Positions 21,490-34,065 of a DNA stretch of 64,000 nt are shown here, piece after piece. Positions within the stretch are counted from its first letter, which is position 1. Every line of letters begins with the position of its first letter. Source of the DNA: Aselliscus stoliczkanus (lineage: Eukaryota > Chordata > Mammalia > Chiroptera > Hipposideridae); NCBI GenBank assembly GCA_033961575.1, contig CM066737.1, positions 49,328,771 through 49,392,770 of the forward strand. The letters run 5' to 3'. Position numbers and translations under genes: made by a program. The notes below the pieces were generated by a model. The model saw only the letters and a list, made by a program, of their open reading frames with translations, searched no databases and was not told the DNA's origin.

Positions 21490-23391
21490 CTTGCTTGTGG
21501 CTTTATCCCTATCAAGCAAGGGAATTTAAGTGGTATGACTTAATGACTTTGGCTTTTCTGAAGATGCTTTCTGTCTTCTCAAGTCTTTTTTGAAGATACC
21601 TTAGCACTTCTGTATAGAATTCAATTAAATCACTCAGCTTTGTCTGAAGGCAGCTTATCAGAAGTCCAACAATGGTATTAAATGGCACTATCTGATGATT
21701 TAAGTTCTGCTGAAGATGGTTTCTGACCAATATGATTTTTTGAAGGCTTCATAACACTTCTTTAGAGAATTTTGTTATATCACTCAAGCCTTGAAGAGGT
21801 AAGGTTTGAAATGTAAAGGTACTAATTTTCATTACTTTCTTGGGAAAGTTTTAATCTTGTTCTAAAATATTTCTTCCTGTTGCTCCAGTTCCATAGCTTC
21901 CTAATTATCTTCATTATAACTTATGATAATCACCTTTGGGGCACTGGAAGTTTCCTGAGAGTCATCTTCTAGCAGCATCACATCACTTGGATTAGTGTCA
22001 ACATGTTCAGATTCAACATCAGCCGATGATTGTTCCTGTACCAAATGTTCATGTGCAGCCATAGTTTCTTCTTGATCCAAAGATTTTTTGTTTTTTTTGT
22101 TTTATCTAGCCAAATCTTTTTTCAGGTTGCATTAATGACAGGCACTGTTAAACTATCTAATGCCTCTTTTGTTAAGAATACAGCATTAGTAATGATGTAG
22201 GAATCCCATTCAGTACGGTCTTCAGACAGAGGAACCACTATTAAATTTTGAACAACAAAGCTATATATTAATTTGGCATAAATATTCTTGAATGACTGGA
22301 TCAAACATTGACCTAAGGGCTTGAGGGTCTGAGACATGAGACTAGTTATAAAGACAGCCTTAACATTAGGATGCACGTTGTCAAGTGCATCTGAGGTGCC
22401 AAGAGGACTGTGAAGAATCAGCACAACTTTGAAATCAAGATTTTTTTTTCTTTTTAATCATCTTGAACTTCCACAAGAAAGCACTGTTCAAAGCATTCCT
22501 TAAGGAGAGAAGGAGTCATCCAGGCTTTTCTGTTTGCTGACAAGTACACCAGAAACTTGGCTTGTTTTATTTTTTTCCTCTGAGAAGATTTGGGCATAGT
22601 TTTCTGTAGAGTAGTAATAGTTTTGCTATGAAGTAACCTGAAGTATTGGCACAAAACAGAAATGTCAACCTTCCTGTTTTTGCTGACCTCGTGTCAGTAT
22701 CAGTCAGCTCTTGTTTTTCTAAAGGGCAAGTAGAATTGTTCAGGGGCTTCCAAAGCATGATGGTCTTAACAGCACCGAAGATTTGTACAGGGACATAATC
22801 CCCTTCCTCAATCATTTTCTGCAGTTGTGGCAGATACAAAACAGAAGCTATAGGATCTAGTAGTTCTCTCTTCAGCACCATTGTCACATATGACTTGGTC
22901 TCCAGGTCATGGCACACTATAAGTTTCTCAAACCATCCCTTGCTCCTGGAAAAAAAAATTTTCTGGACCCACTTCAGTGTCTGAAAACATGTCTTCAAAA
23001 GTTCTTCTTTCAAGTCACAGATCTCTTACAAGGAAAGCGTTTCAGTATTACTTTGCTTATCTTTAATCCAGATGTTTAGCATCATTTCCATCTTTTGCAT
23101 CATTGGATCATGAGAGATAAAGCATCCCTTAAGCGATGTAGGTGTACAAGAGATAATAACTGGCCCTAATAAGAGTTTCAGCTTTCCTTAGGGTAGGAAT
23201 TGTGGATTCACTAACACCATATAAGCAAGCTACAAAGCTATTTGGTTTACCTCGAAGAAGCAGAACAGGAATGTATCTTTTCTTTTCTAAAGTCATCACC
23301 CTTCTTGCACTTTTGGCAACTTTCTATGGTGCAGTATCCCTGTACTTGCTTTACTCTCTTCTGCCTCAACAGTCACATTTATGGAAGCCAT
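21490..23391 (-). pseudogene. Tigger/pogo-type transposase relic, catalytic residues lost
   Basis: A nearly full-length pogo-family transposase can be followed on the minus strand through several frames. A start ATG at 23391 in an AACATGG context opens MASINVTVEAEESKAS. The helix-turn-helix part at about 23335-23160 reads VMTLEKK...YGVSESTIPTLRKAE, as in Tigger/CENP-B proteins. Positions 23013-22567 cover the CENP-B-like DNA-binding and first catalytic region (LKKMIEEGDYVP-like, TGRLTFLFCAN). 22654-22454 gives RKAWMTPSLLKECFEQCF, and 22424-22122 the last DDE block. All three acidic positions are gone: the DET site reads AVKT, the LDNAPGH site reads LHSPLGT, and the PMDQG site reads PLGQC. C-terminal remains reach about 21490. 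Frameshifts and stops separate the blocks, so it is a relic of an element or of a former Tigger-derived gene, sitting in a PAK3 intron. Confidence 0.85.
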
Positions 23392-23399
23392 GTTTAAGC

Positions 23400-24060
23400 T
23401 TTATGCTAATTAATGGAAGCTGACATTTACTAGAGCTTTCATATACCCCAGTGTTATAAAGTGTCAGCATATATATGATATTTAAGCTCCAAATGGTGCT
23501 ATGAAGAGCACCAAGGATAAATGATAATATATTGTTGTGATACCTAGTGCAAATAGGGCTGATGGTATAGGGGACAACTGGAAAAATATGAGAAAACAAA
23601 TGACTCAAAAATTTCTTCCCATTTTGTGATACAGTCAGAGAGACTGTGGCAACTTTGACCGACTCCCATATACTGAATTCAAAGTTTTCACAGCTGTCAA
23701 AAAAGGTATACAGAGGCAAATCTACATATACTCCAATTTCCAATTAGGAGAACTTCCAGTTTGGAAGGGATTGACATAAATTATCCTCTAGGTTATTAGA
23801 AATAAAGTAACTGATTATATATTCAAGACAGCACTATTGCTATGTTTTCCCTTGACTTAATACTATGAATTCCATTTTATGAATTTTATGTGAAAGGCAA
23901 ACACAGCATAAGCATATTTTCTGTAAACCCAGAGTAATTCAATCAAACATTAACCTCTGACAAAATGCAACCTAAGAAGATGTAGATATAAAGGTCAGGC
24001 AGGCCCTAAAGCAAGCTCAAGAAATGACCACCCAAGAAACAAAGTGACAATGAAAGAATA
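23400..24060. other. Unique intronic sequence next to PAK3 exon
   Basis: A 125-codon minus ORF at 23743-23366 has no motif I recognise and overlaps the 5' flank of the Tigger relic. No support as a gene. Confidence 0.4.
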
Positions 24061-24076
24061 AACTAGGCCCTTTTCA

Positions 24077-24280
<204 letters not shown>

Positions 24281-24301
24281 TTACAACTAATTGCAGAGCT
24301 C

Positions 24302-24330
24302 CTAAAGGAGGAGGAGGACAAAACATCAGT
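24302..24330 (-). other. PAK3: PAK3 3' splice site and pyrimidine tract
   Basis: Minus strand reads TGTCCTCCTCCTCCTTTAG before exon base 24301: a clean pyrimidine tract and AG. It defines the exon edge 27 nt upstream of the start codon. Confidence 0.88.
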
Positions 24331-24334
24331 TAAG

Positions 24335-25690
24335 AAAGGAGCAGTCTAAAAAACAATCTGGTAAATATGGGGATTCTAACATCTTGGAAACAAAAGCATT
24401 GTTCTCACATTGTCTCTCATATTTTGCATTGACCATTATGAGGAGACTTTTTTCTAGAGGGGAGGGTGCTGCCTCCCTAAAAACTAATGATGCAATTTCT
24501 CAAAGACGAAAGTGAAGGCAATAATTAATAGCTTTTCAATACGCATAAAGAAACATTTAAGACCCTTCCTTTTCTCACGAAAAAAATTTCCTGCTGGGTG
24601 TCCATTCAGTCCTTTAATGAAAAATTTACAATTTTTCATCTTTAAAAATTCTATCCTGCTGATTGTCATGGTCAGGTAACATGACCTCCTTAGAGCCCGG
24701 AATTGACACAGGTTTGGCTGTTGATTTTTAATGGTCCATAACAATGGTTTGTTGGCTGCTTTGACATGTGATGCCTTTGGCATCTGATTCTTACCTGTGT
24801 GTATCTGATTTAAAAAACACATTCTACTGTTTTATAAGAACTGAGAATCAATCTAGTAGACCTGGCAGTTTCAGCAGTGTTGGGGTGCACCGATAAGGGA
24901 GACAATGCCCCATCTTCAGGTAGGACGTAGAAGATAAAGCTGAGCAAATGTCACCACGAGCAAAGAGGAGCTCCAAGGATAAGACCACTTCCTGATGAGA
25001 CACCAAAAGCTTATTCCATGTCATATCTTATAAGCTGGAACAAGGAATAAGGTAGTTGACAGGGGTAACAGGGCTGTAAGAACCAGTCTGGGTTTTAGCA
25101 ATGTATCTACTCTTAATTTCATTATTCTTTAGTATTTTGTACTCAGGGCTGAATACGTTTGGGTTTCATCTCACTGGATGGGTAATGTGAACTAGAAGAG
25201 TATAAGCTCCCCAAGGAAACGTTTTTGTTTCAAGTTGTTTTCCTATTCTAATTCGAGTTCTTCATTAGGTACCTGAAAATTGCCATCACAAGTCAGGTGT
25301 TAAGATCACCTTCCAAGTGGATCTCTAGTTTGAATACAAGGAATATCAAATTCCATTGCAAAAAAATCTCTATAAATTCATGAAGTATTAACTGGCACTA
25401 ATTTAGGAGCATAAGAACTTTCCAAACACAACTTGAAATATCACTTTATTCCAAAAACATTTATTATAAACAAACCTAAATACAAAAACAAAAAAACAAA
25501 ACAACAAAATACCCAGGTTCTCCTCATTATCTGCCATAATTAAAAATAATTTATCATAATTATTTTAGCCCTGTATTTGTTACAATGCTCATTATTTTCA
25601 GTAATGAACTCTAAGTTACATCATGTTATGTAGAAATTTTTAAAAAATTTTACTATGTTCTAAATTTTCTCAAATATGTACAGTATTCAA
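24335..25690. other. Unique intronic sequence, 5' side of PAK3 exon
   Basis: No gene or clear repeat. The ORF at 24822-24484 on the minus strand shows no family signature. Confidence 0.45.
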
Positions 25691-25706
25691 GAATAAGTGA
25701 GTATCT

Positions 25707-27204
25707 GACTTTCAGTAAGATGGCAGAATAGACGGACGTTGTGCCAACTGCCTCCCAGGATCACATCAAAATTACAAATAATTTATACAACATTTAACCT
25801 CAGAAGTCCCCTGAATACTAGATGAACACAACCTCTAAATGAAGAACCTAAAGAGGAGGCCACATCAAGTCTGGTAGGAGGGGCACAGATGAGAGAGGGT
25901 GAACCATGTGAGGGATGCTCCAGAGGTGGAGAGGCTTCTCTGGTTGGGGGAGAGAGCCTCCGGCCCCACAGTGAGCTCACTAGCCCACAGTTGCTTTGCC
26001 GGGAAGAGGAGTTCTATGGTAGCTGGCAGTAGAAAGTAGTGAGGACTCTCTTTGCTTGGCTTGGTGAAGCTGAGGGCGGCTGGAGAACCAGTGGGGCCGG
26101 CGCACATGATCGATCAATGGTGAGCACTCACCTGGTTCCTGGTGGAGGAAGCAGCTGTGTGAGCCGGGCCCAGGAGCCTATGGGGACAGACTGAACTGAG
26201 CACCTTTGGTGCAGAAGCTGGAGTTTTGGGTTCATTGTTCCCCTAGTGTGGAGCTTGCACACAAGTAGTGTACAGGAGGGTGCCATTTTTTCACGGTTGG
26301 GCCATCCCACAGAGGGTCAGGTCCTGGACCTCATTGGTCTGGTCAAATTGGCACAGGAGTGCATGTGTACATGCGCGCATATGGCCTTGGATCCCCACCC
26401 TCTGCCCTGCTTGTGCTGCGTTGCCAGGGAAATGCCGGGCGGGTGCGCTCTGGCTCCAACAGGCTGCTCATTGAGATGCAGGAGTCCGCGAGCTGCCTTA
26501 GATCCCCACCCTCCACACTGATTGTGCTGCATAGCTAGGGAAATGCAGGGCGGGTGAGCTCCAGCTCCATCAGGCTATTCACTGAGACTCAGCAGTGCAA
26601 GAGCCGCCTTGGGTCCACGCTATCTGCACTGTTTGTGCAGAGTTGCCAGGCTGGGGATTGGCTATTGGGATGCTTAGCCTGATATGCAAGCAGCTGATTG
26701 GGACAGGCTGACACGGGGAGTTTTCTTGAGAGTGTTGGGCGGGGAGATGTGCACCTGCATAATACAGTTGAGGTTTTCCTGGCGAGTTTGTGTGGGCTGG
26801 TTACTGGTGCAGAGTGCTGCTCTGACTTGGAGAGGGCCACTGACAACATCCAGTGGTGCCTTGGGGGCCTGCCCCGCATACGAAGAGCTGTGTTGCCAGA
26901 GGCACCCTGAGCCCCTGGTGCCTGGCCTGCACCTCCGCAGGCCACAGAGGGTTTGTTGCAGCAGTAGACAACTCGCAGCAACATGTGAACATTTTTGGTA
27001 GTGAGCACGGTCCAGAGCACACAGCACCTAATTGCGAAGAGCTCACTGCCTCAGAGGGAGGCCGGAGCATAACACGTTATTGCTGAGCAAGTAGTCTACA
27101 GATTAAAGAGGATGGAGAGCCCCCCCCAGCTCTTTTTGTTTCTTCTCTTCTTTCTAGGTATATTCTTTTGATGTATCTATCTAATACACGGAAGCATTCA
27201 AAGA
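25707..27204 (+). promoter_or_regulatory. L1 5' UTR / internal promoter region
   Basis: GC-richer than its surroundings and rich in spurious ORFs on both strands. It contains a 111-bp tandem array at 26384-26655. By analogy with other L1s it should hold the internal promoter, possibly with antisense activity in the direction of PAK3. Activity is inferred, not shown. Confidence 0.65.
26384..26655 (+). repeat. 111-bp tandem monomers in L1 5' UTR
   Basis: Units begin GCCTTGGATCCCCACC (26384), GCCTTAGATCCCCACC (26495) and GCCTTGGGTCCACGC (26606), with an exact 111-bp spacing. The third is cut short near 26652. Each carries the GTGCTGC...GGGAAATGC block. Confidence 0.92.
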
Positions 27205-28060
27205 ATGACACCCAGAATTAAGAAACAAAGAAACATGTCCCAAGTAAAAGATCAGAAGAAACCCCTAGAAATGGAACTAAATGAAACAGAGGTATCAAAA
27301 TTTTCAGAGACAGACTTTAGAACATTGATGATAAGGAAGTTTAAGGAACTTAGTGAGGACATAAAGAAGGATAGGGAAACCATAAAAAAGAAGTTAGAAC
27401 TAAAGAATACAATAACTGAAATAAAGAACACACTCAAAGGAATCACCAGTAGAATAGATGAAGCAGAGGATCGGATCAGCAATTTCGAAGACAAACCAGC
27501 AGAAATCACCCATTGGAACAACAAAAAGAAAAAAGATTAAAAAACAATGTAAATAGTTTAAGAGCCCTATGGGACAACATGAAGCTCAAAAATTCGAATC
27601 ATAGGAATACCAGAGGAGAAGAGAAGAAGCAAGGGATTGACAATGTATTTCAAGAAATAATCACTGAAAACTTCCCTACCCTGGTGAAGGAAATCGATAT
27701 ACAAGCCCAGCAAGTGCAGAGAGTTCCAAACAAGCTGAACTCAAACAAGCCCACACCAAGACACATCATAGTTAAAATGGCAAAGCTTAAAGACAAACAC
27801 AGAATTCTAAAGCAGCAAGACAAAGACAGCAGGTTACATACAAAGGAACTCCTATAAGACTATCAGCTGACATTTCTACGGAAACTCTACAGGCCAGAAG
27901 GGACTAGCAGGAAATATTCAAAATGATGCAAAATAAAGGTCTAAAACCAAGATTTCTCTACTCAGCATGGCTATCACTTAAAACTGAAGGAGAGATAAAG
28001 AGCTTCTCAGAAAAGAATAAGCTTAAGAAGTTCATTACCATCAGCCAGCATTGCAGGATT
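27205..28060 (+). pseudogene. L1 ORF1 (RNA-binding protein), frameshifted
   Basis: The first part, 27205-27540, gives a lysine-rich coiled coil ending in RIDEAEDRISNFEDK, the conserved end of the ORF1p coiled coil. The reading frame then shifts to 27513-27857, with PTPRHIIVKMAKLKDKHRIL, the RNA-binding domain signature. Further stops follow. A usual ORF1p of about 340 residues would end near 28060. Confidence 0.9.
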
Positions 28061-29166
28061 TGTTAAAAGGCCTTTTTTAAACAAAATAAAGGGGAAAACA
28101 AGCTAACCCAGGAAGAAAAAAAAATACAAATAACAAAATGGCAATAAATATGGACCTATCAATAATGTGAATGGGCTCAATGCTCTAATCAAAAGACACA
28201 GAGTGGCTGAGTGGATAAGAAAACAGGACCCATGCATATGCTGTTTACAAGACACTCATCTCAGGTCAAAAGATACACACAAACTGAAAGTAAAGGGATA
28301 GAATAAGATATTTCACGCAAATGGAGAGGAGAAAAAAGCTGGAGTAGCAATACTTATTTCGGACAAAAAAAAACTTTAAAATGAAGAGTACAATAAAAGA
28401 CAAAGAAGGGCACTACATAATAATAAAGGGATCGATTCAACAAGAGGACATCCCCAGTAACCATCTATGCAGCCAACATAGGAGGTCCTAAATATATAAA
28501 ACAGATTTTGACAGACATAAAGACAGGCAACAACAGTAACATTATCATAGTAGGGGACTTCAACACCACATTGTCACCAATGGACAGATCCTGCAAACAG
28601 AAAATCAACACGGACATAGTGGCTTTAAATGACACTTAAGAACAGCTGAATTTAATTGATATTTTTAGAGCATTTCACCCCAAAGCTACAGAATATACAT
28701 TCTCCTCAGTGCATATCTTTCCAAGATAGACCAAGTGTTAGGCCACAGAACAAGTCTCAACAAATTTAAGCAGATTGAAATCATATCAACTGTCTTCTCC
28801 GACCAAAATGCTATGAAACTAGAAATCAGTTACAAAAAGATCTGGAAAATGGACAATTACATGGAGGTTGAATAGCATGCTACTAAATAGCAGGTGGGTC
28901 AAAAATGAGATCAAGGAGGAAATCAAAAGATACCTCAAGACAAACAAAATCTCTGGGATGCAGTGAAAGCAGTCCTAAGAGGGAAGTTCATAGCAGTGCA
29001 GGCCTACCTAAAGAAGGAAGAAAAATCTCAAATCAACAGACTATCTTTACACCTCAGGAAACTGGAAAAAGAACAGCAAAACAAGCCCAAAGGGAATATA
29101 AGGAAGGAAATAATAAAGACCAGAGCAGAAGTAAATGAAATAGAGAACAAAAAAAAACAAAAGATT

Positions 29167-29290
29167 GGGGCTGACCGAGTGGCACGGTGGTTAAGCGCTG
29201 GCTTGGGAAACCAGCGGCCCTGGTTCGGGTCCCACATGTGAGGGCCAGTAACACTGCCCTCAAAACAAACAAACTAACTAACAAAAAAAA
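29167..29290 (+). mobile_element. tRNA-derived SINE, type A
   Basis: Full copy in the L1 ORF2, with an A/AAAC-rich tail. It forms an inverted pair with the SINE at 29319-29430. Confidence 0.93.
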
Positions 29291-29318
29291 GATCAATGAA
29301 ACCAAGAGTTGGTTTTTT

Positions 29319-29430
29319 TTGTTTATTTGTTTGTTTTTGAGGGCAGTGTCACTGGCCCTCACATGTGGGATTGAACCGGGGCCGCTGGCTTCCCAAGCCA
29401 GTGCTTGACCACCACACCACTCGGCCGGCC
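29319..29430 (-). mobile_element. tRNA-derived SINE, type A
   Basis: Minus orientation. Target duplication CAAGAGTTGGTTTTTT at 29303-29318 and 29431-29446. Confidence 0.94.
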
Positions 29431-31482
29431 CAAGAGTTGGTTTTTTAAAAAGATGAACGAATTTGACACACCCTAGCCAGACTCACGAAGAAAAAGAGAG
29501 ACAGGATCCAAATAAAATAAATTTAGAAATGAAAGAGGAGAAGTGACAACAGATTCCACAGAAATACAGAAAATTTCAAGAAAATACGATGAGCAGATAT
29601 ATGCCATAAATTCGACATTCTGGAAGAAATCTATAAATTCCCAGAAGCATACAACCTACCAAGTCTGAACCAAAAAGAAACAGAAACTTGGAACAGACTG
29701 ATTACTACCTAAGAAATTGAATCAGTAATCAACAAGCTTCCAACACACAAAAGTCCTACACCAGATGGCTTCACAGGTGAATTTTACAAAACATTAAAAA
29801 AAGAATTAATACCTATTATCCTCAAACTATTCCAAAAATTACAGAAGGAGGGAAGGTTCCCAACCTCTTTCTAGGAAGCCACTATCACCCTGATTCAAAT
29901 TCAGACAAAGATAACAGAAAACAAGAAAAACTGCAGGCCGATATCCCTAATGAAGATAGATGCAAAAATCCTCAACAAAATACTAGCAAACCCAATTCAG
30001 CATTACATTAAAAACATCATACACCATGATCAAGTGGGGTTCATTTCTGGTATAGAACGTTGGTGCAATATTTGCAAATCAATTAACGTAATAACTCACA
30101 TAAACAAAATAAAAAATAAAAATCATATGATCATATCAATAGATGCTGAAAAAGCATTTGACAAAATCCAGCAGCCATTTATAATAAAAACTCTTAGTAA
30201 AGTGGGAATAGTGGGATCATATATGAACATAATAAAGCCATATATGATAAGCCCACAGCAAACATCGTACTCAATGGGAAATGGCTAAAAGCTTTCCTTT
30301 TAAGATCAGGAACAAGACAGGCTGCTGACTTTCACCACTTCTATTTAACATAGTTCTGGATGTTCTAGCCACAGCAATCAGACAAGAAAATGAAATAAAA
30401 GACATCCAAATTGGAGTGCAGGAAATAAAATTGTGACTATATACAGATGACCTGATGCTATATAGAGAGAATCCCAAAGACTCCACCAAAAAACTGATGG
30501 AATTGATAAACAAATTGGGTAAGGTAGCAGGATACAAAATTAATATTCAGAAATCAGTTGCATTTGTATATACCAATAATAAACTACCAGAAGAAGAAAT
30601 CAGGAAATCAATCCCTTTTACAATTGCTTCAAAAACAATAAAATATCTAGGAATCAATTTAACTAAAGAAGTAAAAGACCTGTACTCAGAAAATTATGAG
30701 ACACTGAAGAGAGAAATCAAAGAAGATACAAATAAATGGAAATACATACCACACTCATGGATAGGAAGAATTAACATAGTTAAAATGTCAATACTACTTA
30801 AGGCAATCTATAGATTCAATGCAATTCCAATCAAACAACCAAGAACATTTCTCTCAGAAACAGAACATATAATCCTAAAACTTATAAAGCAACACAAAAG
30901 ACTCCACTGCAATCTTAAGAAATAAGAACAAAGTTGGAGGCATCACGCTACCTGACATCAAAACATACTACAAGGCTACAGTTATCAAAACAGTATAGTG
31001 CTGGCATAAAAACAGACACATGGACCAATGAAACAGAATTGAGAGCCCAGGAAGAAACCCATCCATATATGGTCATTTAATCTATGTCAATGGAAGCAAG
31101 AATTTACATTGGTAAAGATAGTCTACTTAATAAATGGTGCTGGGAAAATTGGATGGACACGCGCAAAAAAATGAAAATAGACCAACTACTGACACCATAT
31201 ACGAGAACAAACTCAAAATGGATTAAAGACTTAAATGTAAGACCTGAAACCATAAAAATCCTAGAAGAAAACATAGTGAGTAAATTTGCAGACATTACCC
31301 TGAGTAATATTTTTACTGATATATCCCCTCGGGCTAGGGAAAAAAAAAAAGAAAAAAGGAACATATGGCATTACATCAAACTTAAATGTTTTTTCACAGC
31401 AAATGAAATCATCAATAAAACAAAAAGGCAGCCTACTGAATGGAAGAAGATATTTGCCAATGATATACCTGATAGGGGTTAA

Positions 31483-32830
31483 TAGCTAAAATTCTTAAAA
31501 CACGCATGCAACTCAAAGCCAAAATAACAAACAGCCCAATTAAAAATTGGGCAGAGGATATGAGGAGGCATTTCTCTAAAGAGGACATACAGATTGCCCA
31601 CAGGCATATGAAAAATGTTCAACCTCACTAAACATCAGAGAAATTCAAATAAAAACCACAATGAAGGGCCGGCCGAGTGGCGCGGTGGTTAAGCGCTGGC
31701 TTGGGAAGCCAGCGGCCCCGGTTCAGTCCCACATATGAGGACTAGTGACACTGCCCTCAAAAAAAAAAAAAAAAAAAAGAACCCACAATGAGATACCACC
31801 TCACTCCGGTCAGAATGGCTATCATCTATAAATCAATAAACAACAAGTGCTGGTGAGGTTGTGGAGAAAAGGGAACCCTGGTGCACTGTTAGTGGGACTG
31901 CAGATTGGTGCAGCCATTATGGAAATCAGTATGGGGGTATTTCAAAAAAACTGGAAATGGAACTACCATATGACCCAGCAATTCCACTCTTGGGTATCTA
32001 CCCAGAAGAATCCAAGTCATTAATTTGAAAAATTATATGCACCCCTATGTTTATTGCAGCGCTATATACAATAGCAAAGACTTGGAAACAACCGAAATGC
32101 CCATCGGTAGATGACTGGATTAAGAAACTGTGATACATTTATACAATGGAGTATTACTCCGCTATAAAGAAGAATGAAATCATACCATTCGTAACAATAT
32201 GGATGGACCTAGAGACTATTATGTTAAGTGAAATAAGTCAGTCGGAGAAAGACAAATACCATATGCTCTTGCTTATATGTGGAATCTGAAAAACTGAATG
32301 AACAAGCAAAGTAAACAGAAACGGTCTCATAGATATAGAGGAAAAACTGATGATTGTTAGTTGGGAGCGGGGTGGGGATGTGGTGGAAGGGGAAAGGATT
32401 AGACAACATAAATAGGTAACTACAACATTGCCACAGGGATAGAAACACATTTGGGGAATATAATAATGTTGTAAATATTTTGTGGGGTGTTAGATGGTCA
32501 CATGTCTTGTTAGGGAGACCACTTCATGGATGGAGTAGAGGCATGATCACTGCACTGTACACCTGAAGCTGATGTTGTATAATATTGTATGCCAACTGTA
32601 ATGAATATATAGATAGTTACGGGATGTGGAGTATACTGTGGAAGGGAGTCAGAGGAATTGTAATAGATGTGTACGATATGGGGGGGAGGAGTGGGGTGGT
32701 GACCTGGGGGAGAGAGGTTGTCACTTTGAAGTGTAAAAAGTATAACTATTGCACTGTGTTGTACACCGGAAACTAATTTTTTAAAAAATGTTTATTTCAC
32801 ATTAAAAGAATTTTAAAAAGAAAAAAAAAA
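31483..32830 (+). mobile_element. L1 3' untranslated region
   Basis: Long 3' region of the full-length L1. G-rich around 32360-32390 and 32680-32710, as is usual for L1 3' UTRs, then an A-rich tail. Interrupted by a SINE at 31666-31778. Confidence 0.8.
31666..31778 (+). mobile_element. tRNA-derived SINE, type A
   Basis: Near-consensus copy with a 20-base A tail. Duplication AACCACAATGA at 31654-31664 and a variant from 31780. Confidence 0.95.
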
Positions 32831-32844
32831 AGAATAAGTATCTA

Positions 32845-33655
32845 TTAAAAGCTGCTCAGATATATGCACCTCTATGTTCACTGCAGTGCTATTTACAATA
32901 GCCAAGATATGGAAGCAACCAATATGTCCATCAATAGACAATTGGATAAAGAAGTTATGGTACATATATAAAGGGGAATATTACTCTGTCATAAAAAAGA
33001 GTGAAATCTTACATTTGAAACAACATGGATGAACCTAGAGGGTGGTATGCTAAGTGAAATAAGTCAGGCTTAGAAAGATAAATACCATATGATCTCACTT
33101 ATATATGGAATCTAAAGAACAAAATAAATGAACAAACAAAACAGAAACAGACTCATAGATACAAAGAAGAAACTCATGGTTGCCAAAGGGGAGGGAGATG
33201 GGGGGCTGTGTGACAAAGGTGAGGGAATTAAGAAGTACAAATTGGTCATTACAAAATAATCATGGGGATGTAAATTACAGTCTGGGGAATATAGTCAATA
33301 ATATTGTAAAAACAAAGTATAATGTCAGGTGGCTACTAGACTTGTTATGGGAAATCACTTCATAAATTATATAAATGTCTAACCACTATGCTGTACACCT
33401 GAAACTAATATAAAATAATATTGAATGTCAACTATAATTGAAAAATATAATAGCCAGTATGATGGAAAGTACAACATAGGGAATATAGTCAATAATATTG
33501 TAATATCTATGTACAGTGTCAGATAGGTAACAGACTCATTGGGGTTATCACTTTGTGACCTATATAAATGCCTAATCACTATGTTGTCTTGTACACCTGA
33601 AACTAATATAATATTGTATCTCAATGGTAATTGAAAAATAAATTTTTTAAAAATT
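32845..33655 (+). mobile_element. L1 3' end with duplicated 3' UTR block
   Basis: From 'atatgcacctctatgttcac' it follows the L1 3' region. The block ending 'tacacctgaaactaatata' occurs twice (about 33390-33410 and 33593-33612), so part of the 3' UTR is repeated within the element. Confidence 0.8.
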
Positions 33656-34065
33656 TTAAAAAAGATAGAAGAAACTTGGATCCCTGTACGAGCAGTTGGA
33701 ACAGAGCCAGACACTGCCTGATATACTTACCTTGGACTGTTACCTGAGAAGTAACTAAACTTATTTTCTTTAAAGTGTCAGATTATTGATGGGTCTCCTT
33801 GTTAGAGCAAACTAACCTTAACCTTAATTAATATAGAAAATGGTACCAAAATACGATATTTCTGTTACAAACACAGAAAATATGTGGCATTGGATTATTT
33901 GTTGGGAGATAAGAAAACTGATGCTGCTTACTAGAAAGCCACAGTCCTTGTCATGTTGAGGCAAAAAAACAATTGGTAAGATTGTCATTGGTGATAATTT
34001 GAATGATAGACCAGTTGCCTAACTCTAGAGGAAGCAGTTGGATAAAACCATATTGTTCATGTTGT

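Larger units (their letters stand above)
28140..31482 (+). pseudogene. L1 ORF2 (endonuclease/reverse transcriptase), broken
   Basis: Endonuclease remains at 28140-28860, including a VGDFNTTLSPMDRS-like block at about 28552-28600. Reverse transcriptase: [12 protein letters not shown] (motif A, 30138-30173) and [15 protein letters not shown] (catalytic YxDD, near 30438-30485). The C-terminal part, 31084-31482, ends in [12 protein letters not shown] as in other L1 ORF2 proteins. Several frameshifts, stops and two SINEs (29167-29430) interrupt it. Confidence 0.92.
25707..32830 (+). mobile_element. Full-length L1 LINE (about 7.1 kb including three SINEs)
   Basis: Starts with a typical L1 5' end (ACTTTCAGTAAGATGGCAGA) and ends in a long A-rich tail at about 32800-32830. 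An imperfect target duplication flanks it: AGAATAAGTGAGTATCT at 25690-25706 and AGAATAAGTATCT at 32831-32843. Order: GC-rich 5' region with monomers, ORF1, ORF2, 3' region. Three type A SINEs have landed in it. It is antisense to PAK3. Both ORFs carry frameshifts or stops, so it is not active as it stands. Confidence 0.93.

Noticed and set aside
23366..23743. 125-codon minus ORF upstream of the Tigger relic
   Set aside because: The translation has no Tigger or other family motif; its 3' end overlaps the relic's start in another frame.
1..24000. Search for the next PAK3 exon (CRIB region)
   Set aside because: No minus-strand stretch coding for the expected TNKKKEKERPEIS-type start was found by eye; a translated search would settle it.
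26684..27027. Overlapping ORFs on both strands in a GC-rich region
   Set aside because: They lie in the L1 5' UTR, where GC-rich repeats leave few stops.
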